A stretch of DNA of 64,000 nt from Maritimibacter sp. (GTDB lineage Bacteria; Pseudomonadota; Alphaproteobacteria; Rhodobacterales; Rhodobacteraceae), in NCBI GenBank assembly GCA_011389895.1, contig JAABTN010000017.1, forward strand, positions 1 to 64,000. The letters are read 5' to 3'. The translations under genes and the position numbers were made by a program. Positions 60,203 through 64,000 of this stretch are shown piece after piece; within the stretch, counting starts at the first letter, position 1; each line of letters begins with the position of its first letter. A model generated the notes under the pieces. That model saw only the letters and a program-made list of their open reading frames with translations, ran no database searches and had not been told where the DNA came from.

Positions 60203-61378
60203 ATGGAAACGGAACGCGTGCAATCCTTGGTGGTCGGCGGCGGGCCCGCGGGCCTTATGGCTGCGGGCGAGCTTGCGCGTGCCGGGCAGTCGGTTGTTCT
60301 GACCGAGGCAAAGCCCACCGTTGCGCGCAAGTTCCTGATGGCGGGTAAGAGCGGTCTTAACCTGACAAAGGATGAACCGGGCGATGTCTTTCGCCGCGCG
60401 TTTCATGGCAGCTGCGCGGGGCTGGTTGAACATGCTGTCGCTGATTTTGGCCCCGATGAGGTGGCGCATTGGACGAACACCTTGGGGCAAGAGGTCTTTA
60501 CCGGCAGTTCCGGGCGCGTGTTCCCGGTGTCGATGAAGGGCTCGCCGCTGTTGCGGGCGTGGCTATCGGATCTTGACGCGGTGGCGTTTCGCACCCGGTG
60601 GCGCTGGGCGGGGTTCGACGAAGACGCCCTGATCTTCGAGACGCCTTCGGGCAAGCGTCGGGTCGTTGCCGAGCGTGTCGTGCTGGCACTTGGTGGGGCG
60701 AGCTGGCCGCGGCTGGGGTCGGATGCGGCCTGGGTGCCTTGGCTCGCGGCACGCGGGGTCGAGATTGCGCCCTTTGCCCCGGCCAACGTCGGGCTATCCG
60801 TGCCCTGGTCCGGGCATATGGAGAAGCATTTCGGCAAGCCGGTGAAGGCCGCGCGCCTGATGGCGGGCGAGACGCGCGTGCGGGGTGAATTCGTGGTTTC
60901 CAGTCGCGGGCTTGAGGGGTCTGCGATCTATGCCGTGTCGCGCGCGGTGCGCGAGGGCGCGCCTCTCACCCTCGATCTCTGCCCGGATTGGGATCTGGAC
61001 GAGGTTACGCGGCGGCTGACCCGCCCGCGCGGCAAATCGACGGTGGCGAACCATCTGCGCAAGGTTCTGAACCTTGATCCGGTCAGGATCGCGCTCATCA
61101 TGGAATGGGCACGGCCCTTGCCGGATGACCTCGCCCCCGTGATCAAATCCCTGCCGGTGCGCCATAAGGGCCCGCGCCCGATGAGCGAGGCGATTTCTTC
61201 GGCCGGCGGGATCACGGCGGCGGCGCTTACCGGTTTTCGCCTGCGCGCGGTGCCGCATGTGTTCGTGGCTGGCGAGATGTTGGATTGGGAGGCCCCGACG
61301 GGTGGCTACCTTATCACCGCCTGCCTTGCCACGGGGCGCGCGGCGGCGATACAGGCGATGCGCGACAGGGCGGGCTAG
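60203..61378 (+). CDS. HI0933-like/TIGR03862-type FAD-dependent flavoprotein
   Basis: A 391-residue flavoprotein: N-terminal FAD site LVVGGGPAGLMAAGELARAG, then ARKFLMAGKSGLNLT (the HI0933 signature), VLALGGASWPRLGSDAAW, FVVSSRGLEGSAIYAVSRA and the C-terminal GGITAAALTGFRLRAVPHVF with AGEMLDWEAPTGGYLITACL. The reaction is not known; the family may reduce unsaturated or aromatic substrates. ATG 60203 (METERVQSLV) is nearest the Rossmann strand. It converges on the GST gene, overlapping its last four bases. Confidence 0.86.
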   Translation: METERVQSLVVGGGPAGLMAAGELARAGQSVVLTEAKPTVARKFLMAGKSGLNLTKDEPGDVFRRAFHGSCAGLVEHAVADFGPDEVAHWTNTLGQEVFTGSSGRVFPVSMKGSPLLRAWLSDLDAVAFRTRWRWAGFDEDALIFETPSGKRRVVAERVVLALGGASWPRLGSDAAWVPWLAARGVEIAPFAPANVGLSVPWSGHMEKHFGKPVKAARLMAGETRVRGEFVVSSRGLEGSAIYAVSRAVREGAPLTLDLCPDWDLDEVTRRLTRPRGKSTVANHLRKVLNLDPVRIALIMEWARPLPDDLAPVIKSLPVRHKGPRPMSEAISSAGGITAAALTGFRLRAVPHVFVAGEMLDWEAPTGGYLITACLATGRAAAIQAMRDRAG

Positions 61379-61965
61379 GTTTTTTCCTTCAACCTTTGAA
61401 ATGCCGGGCGCGCGCGCATGCGTTTGCCAAAGGCCAACACCGCGTCGTTCTCGACCGGGTATTTCGCACCGAACGCCCAGTTCAGACAATGGGCGGCCAG
61501 GATATCGGGCACCGTCATCTCGTCACCCATCAGGTAGGGCTTGTCACCAAGCGCGGCTCCGAGGTTCTCGATACTCCGGGCGAATTCCCATTTAAGCGAG
61601 TGACGGATTTCCGGCACGCGGTGTTCCTCGGGCAGAAGAAACATGTGGCGCGTCCCCATCCAGAGCAGCGCATCCAGTTCGTCGTTGATCATGTGTATCA
61701 ACCCGTCCTGGCGGGCGCGGTCCAGCGTTCCGGCGGGAAAGGTGAAGCGTTTGTGGCGATCGGCGAGGAATTGCAGGATCGCAGAAGAATCGGTGATCGG
61801 TTCCCCATCGACCAGCAGCACGGGCACCTTGCCGGATGGGTTGTGCTGCCTTGCCGCGCTTTCGTGCGGGCTTGTGGCGTGCAATTCGTAAGGCTGTTCC
61901 AGCTCTTCCAGCATCCAGACCACGCGGAAGGCGCGGTTCGAAAGCTTGCCGATGACGTGATACAT
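61375..61965 (-). CDS. Glutathione S-transferase family protein
   Basis: A 196-residue GST: thioredoxin-like N terminus MYHVIGKLSNRAFRVVWMLE, NPSGKVPVLLVDGEPITDSS (cis-Pro and the Glu/Asp-Ser glutathione site) and a helical C-terminal domain with YLMGDEMTVPDILAAHCLNW. The substrate is unknown. ATG 61965 follows GGGAGG; the frame from 61980 is less likely. Its 3' end overlaps the convergent flavoprotein gene by four bases. Confidence 0.88.
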   Translation of the reverse strand: MYHVIGKLSNRAFRVVWMLEELEQPYELHATSPHESAARQHNPSGKVPVLLVDGEPITDSSAILQFLADRHKRFTFPAGTLDRARQDGLIHMINDELDALLWMGTRHMFLLPEEHRVPEIRHSLKWEFARSIENLGAALGDKPYLMGDEMTVPDILAAHCLNWAFGAKYPVENDAVLAFGKRMRARPAFQRLKEKT

Positions 61966-62022
61966 GTTCGATCCTCCCACCGGGCAGAAGGCATGCCGAG
62001 ACCGCAGGTTACAAGGGTGACG

Positions 62023-63048
62023 TCACGCCCGTTGCGCGATGTAGGCGAGCCGGATGAGCGTGCGCTCCATCAATGCCATCTGCGGCGCTTTCGAGGACGA
62101 GCGCAGCGTCAGGTCCGCGTCGACGATCATGCCGAGCGCGTTTTCCAACCTGTGCATTCCCCAGCGCTGGGCCTGCCGCACCATCCGGTCGCGGGATTTG
62201 AAATGAACCGGGGGGCGGACGCGAAAGATGCCCTTGTTCGGGCCCTCGGGGTCCGAAGCGGCGGCGTGAAGCGTGCGGAAATGCCGGGTCGTGGCAATGG
62301 CCAGCGCCGTTGGGTTCACGCCCTGCGCCTCAAGCCGGGTGAGCAGCGGGCCAAGTTCCGGCGCGCGGCCTTCGGCGGTGGCGTGCAACAGGTCGTCGAG
62401 CACCGCTTCGGTCGAGGCGGGGGCACAGGCCAGCACATCGGCGGGGGTGAGCGCGCCGGGATCCTTCAGCTTGTAAAGCGACAGTTTCTCGACCGTCTGG
62501 CGAAAATCGCCGGGGTCGAGCGCGCGCGCGAGACCTTCGAGATCGCGCATCGCGTCGGTGTCGATGTTCTTCAGCCCGGCCTTGGCCAATTCATCGCGAA
62601 TCTCGGCCGGTGTGGGCGGGTCGTCATAGATACCGGCGGCATAGGCGTTCGGGTGCTTTTCGAAATACTTCCTGAGCTTGCCGGTGGGTTTGAGGTTTCC
62701 GGCGGTGATCACCACGTGGGCGTCACCGGGGGCCCAATCTTCAAGCGCGGGCGTGATCTTGTCGGCCAGCGCGTCGGTGGCGTCTTCGACAAACACCGCG
62801 CGGGGGCCGGGAAAGAACCCCTGCGCCTTGATCGCGTCGGCCAACGCCGCCGGATCGCCGCGCAAATCGCCAGCCGGCATTCGGACAAGCCGCATTTCCG
62901 CGTCGGCATTGGGGCCCAGCAGGTTTTCGATCAGGGTCTGACGTTTGAGCGCGACGCGCATGGTATCGGTGCCGAAGATCAGCGTGCCCAGCCGATCTGG
63001 CTGGGGCGCGGCGAAATGGCGGTTGGCGTCGGCGGTCTTGAGTTTCAT
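62023..63048 (-). CDS. holA: DNA polymerase III subunit delta
   Basis: A 341-residue clamp-loader subunit: N-terminal GTLIFGTDTMRVALKRQTLI (degenerate P-loop of the AAA+ fold), VFVEDATDALADKI, HVVITAGNLKPTGKLRKYFE, the lid region with RQTVEKLSLYK and a helical C-terminal collar ending RTLIRLAYIAQRA. It opens the sliding clamp with the other loader subunits. ATG 63048 is set by the family N terminus (MKLKTADANRHF). It follows leuS on the same strand after 48 bases that hold a 9-bp stem hairpin. Confidence 0.92.
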   Translation of the reverse strand: MKLKTADANRHFAAPQPDRLGTLIFGTDTMRVALKRQTLIENLLGPNADAEMRLVRMPAGDLRGDPAALADAIKAQGFFPGPRAVFVEDATDALADKITPALEDWAPGDAHVVITAGNLKPTGKLRKYFEKHPNAYAAGIYDDPPTPAEIRDELAKAGLKNIDTDAMRDLEGLARALDPGDFRQTVEKLSLYKLKDPGALTPADVLACAPASTEAVLDDLLHATAEGRAPELGPLLTRLEAQGVNPTALAIATTRHFRTLHAAASDPEGPNKGIFRVRPPVHFKSRDRMVRQAQRWGMHRLENALGMIVDADLTLRSSSKAPQMALMERTLIRLAYIAQRA

Positions 63049-63061
63049 GGCGTCCGCGCGG

Positions 63062-63085
63062 GACGCGCCCATGGACGGGCGCGTC
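63062..63085 (-). other. 9-bp perfect hairpin between leuS and holA
   Basis: GACGCGCCC and GGGCGCGTC pair perfectly around ATGGAC, 13 bases upstream of the holA ATG. There is no T-run, so it is not an intrinsic terminator; it could modulate holA translation or stability. Confidence 0.45.
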
Positions 63086-63096
63086 TGGGTTCAAGG

Positions 63097-64000
63097 TTAC
63101 GCAACAACGTTCACGATGCGACCGGGAACCACAATGACTTTCTTGGGGGCGGCCCCGTCCAGCGCGCGTTTGACCCCGTCCGTGTCCAGAGCAAGACTCT
63201 CGATCTCGGCCTTGTCCATGTCCTTTGGCACCGAAATCTCGTCCCGCCGCTTGCCGTTGACCTGAATCGGCAGGGTCACGGTGTCTTCGGTCAGCATCGC
63301 TTCGTCCACCATTGGCCAATCGGCCTCGGCGATAAGACCCTCGCCCCCGAGACGCGACCAGATTTCTTCCGACAGGTGTGGGGTCATCGGTGACATAAGC
63401 TGCGCCATCACCCGCATCGCGGTCTTGCGCGCGTCACCCGATGCCTTGGTCTTGGCCAGCGTGTTGGTGAAGGCATAGAGCCGGGCGATCGAGGTGTTGA
63501 AGGCAAAGCCTTCGATCCCCTCGGTCACCGCTTGGATGGTCTTGTGCATCTCGCGCAGGAGCGTTTCATCATCCGTGCCGGTATCGCCACCCTCGGCGAT
63601 CTCGGTGGCGAGGCGATAGACGCGGGCAAGGTGTTTGGACGCGCCCTCGGCGCCCGAGGCGGTCCATTCCACGTCGCGCTCGGGGGGCGAGTCGGACATG
63701 ACGAACCAGCGCGCGGTGTCGGCCCCGTATTGCTCGATGATCGCCAAGGGGTCGACCACGTTGTTTTTCGATTTCGACATCTTGGCCGAAGGAATCACCT
63801 CGACCTGTGCGCCGGTGTCCTTCACGAACGCGCCGCCATCACGCTCTTCGATATCTTCGGGGTAGTGATAGACCGGGCGTCCGTCTTCGCCGGTCGTCTT
63901 GTAGATCGCATGGGTCACCATGCCTTGAGTAAAGAGCGCGTTGAACGGTTCTTTCGCCGTCTCCGGCAGGTGGCCGCAGATATGCATCGCGCGGGCGAAG
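63097..64000 (-). CDS. leuS: Leucyl-tRNA synthetase, C-terminal part
   Basis: The C-terminal ~301 residues are in the window; the frame is open to the right edge. It contains [35 protein letters not shown], the [12 protein letters not shown] catalytic loop that binds ATP, the anticodon-binding helical domain ([19 protein letters not shown]) and the C-terminal [20 protein letters not shown] and [11 protein letters not shown]. It attaches leucine to tRNA-Leu; one such tRNA is encoded at 29340. holA follows directly. Confidence 0.95.
   Translation of the reverse strand, partial: FARAMHICGHLPETAKEPFNALFTQGMVTHAIYKTTGEDGRPVYHYPEDIEERDGGAFVKDTGAQVEVIPSAKMSKSKNNVVDPLAIIEQYGADTARWFVMSDSPPERDVEWTASGAEGASKHLARVYRLATEIAEGGDTGTDDETLLREMHKTIQAVTEGIEGFAFNTSIARLYAFTNTLAKTKASGDARKTAMRVMAQLMSPMTPHLSEEIWSRLGGEGLIAEADWPMVDEAMLTEDTVTLPIQVNGKRRDEISVPKDMDKAEIESLALDTDGVKRALDGAAPKKVIVVPGRIVNVVA

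Overview
The window is GC-rich, densely packed alphaproteobacterial chromosome, almost certainly from a member of the Rhodobacterales (Roseobacter/Rhodobacter group). Pointers are a CcrM-type GANTC methyltransferase, a PetP/PetR-like MarR plus response-regulator pair, a DUF721/DciA gene beside mutY, the Kdo transferase-lpxK pair, a complex I NDUFA9-like protein, an FzlA-like GST beside queG, and the pyrimidine-reduction layout preT-preA-amidohydrolase-hydA. Most of it is core metabolism rather than accessory DNA. Both ends are cut: an AEC transporter on the left and leuS on the right.

Layout. 1-7.9 kb: AEC transporter, thioredoxin/CcdA pair, EamA exporter, HU, and an amn-adenine deaminase operon that takes AMP to hypoxanthine. 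7.9-16.4 kb: isoprenoid operon (HDAC-like, xseB, ispA, dxs), PetP/PetR pair, ilvE, a tandem pair of paralogous membrane proteins, and a di-haem peroxidase with a good Irr/ICE box. 16.5-27.1 kb: queG, FzlA-like GST, mtgA, DUF1269, DUF4189, then gltB, a secreted protein and gltD. 27.3-29.8 kb: uppP, NDUFA9-like protein, tRNA-Leu with a decayed integrase start beside it. 29.8-40.0 kb: reductive pyrimidine catabolism with a four-gene ABC importer and two RutR-like operators. 40.1-46.8 kb: copper module (cueR, copA, copZ; textbook CueR promoter), Kdo transferase, lpxK, DsbA-like protein and DUF721. 46.9-53.9 kb: mutY, alkB, an AT-rich membrane gene that looks frameshifted, ccrM with a DnaA box and GANTC sites in its promoter, rnhB, a secreted protein, and a three-gene cluster holding a two-TM protein with a C-terminal winged helix. 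53.9-64 kb: tRNA-Arg, LacI regulator, cysQ, pmbA, SDR and enoyl-CoA hydratase, an HNH nuclease gene bracketed by 12-bp direct repeats, a small HNH protein, a flavoprotein, GST, holA and leuS.

No CRISPR array, rRNA operon or large defence or biosynthetic island is visible. The least ordinary items are the HNH nuclease between direct repeats (58.8-59.8 kb), the membrane-bound C-terminal winged-helix protein (52.7-53.4 kb), the possible -1 frameshift at a T7 run (49.6 kb), the tandem paralogues (14.4-15.3 kb), the tRNA-Leu integrase scar (29.5 kb), and a 69-nt intergenic element in two opposite copies, both between convergent genes (28.2 and 40.1 kb).

All identifications come from reading translated sequence and motifs; no database search was run.
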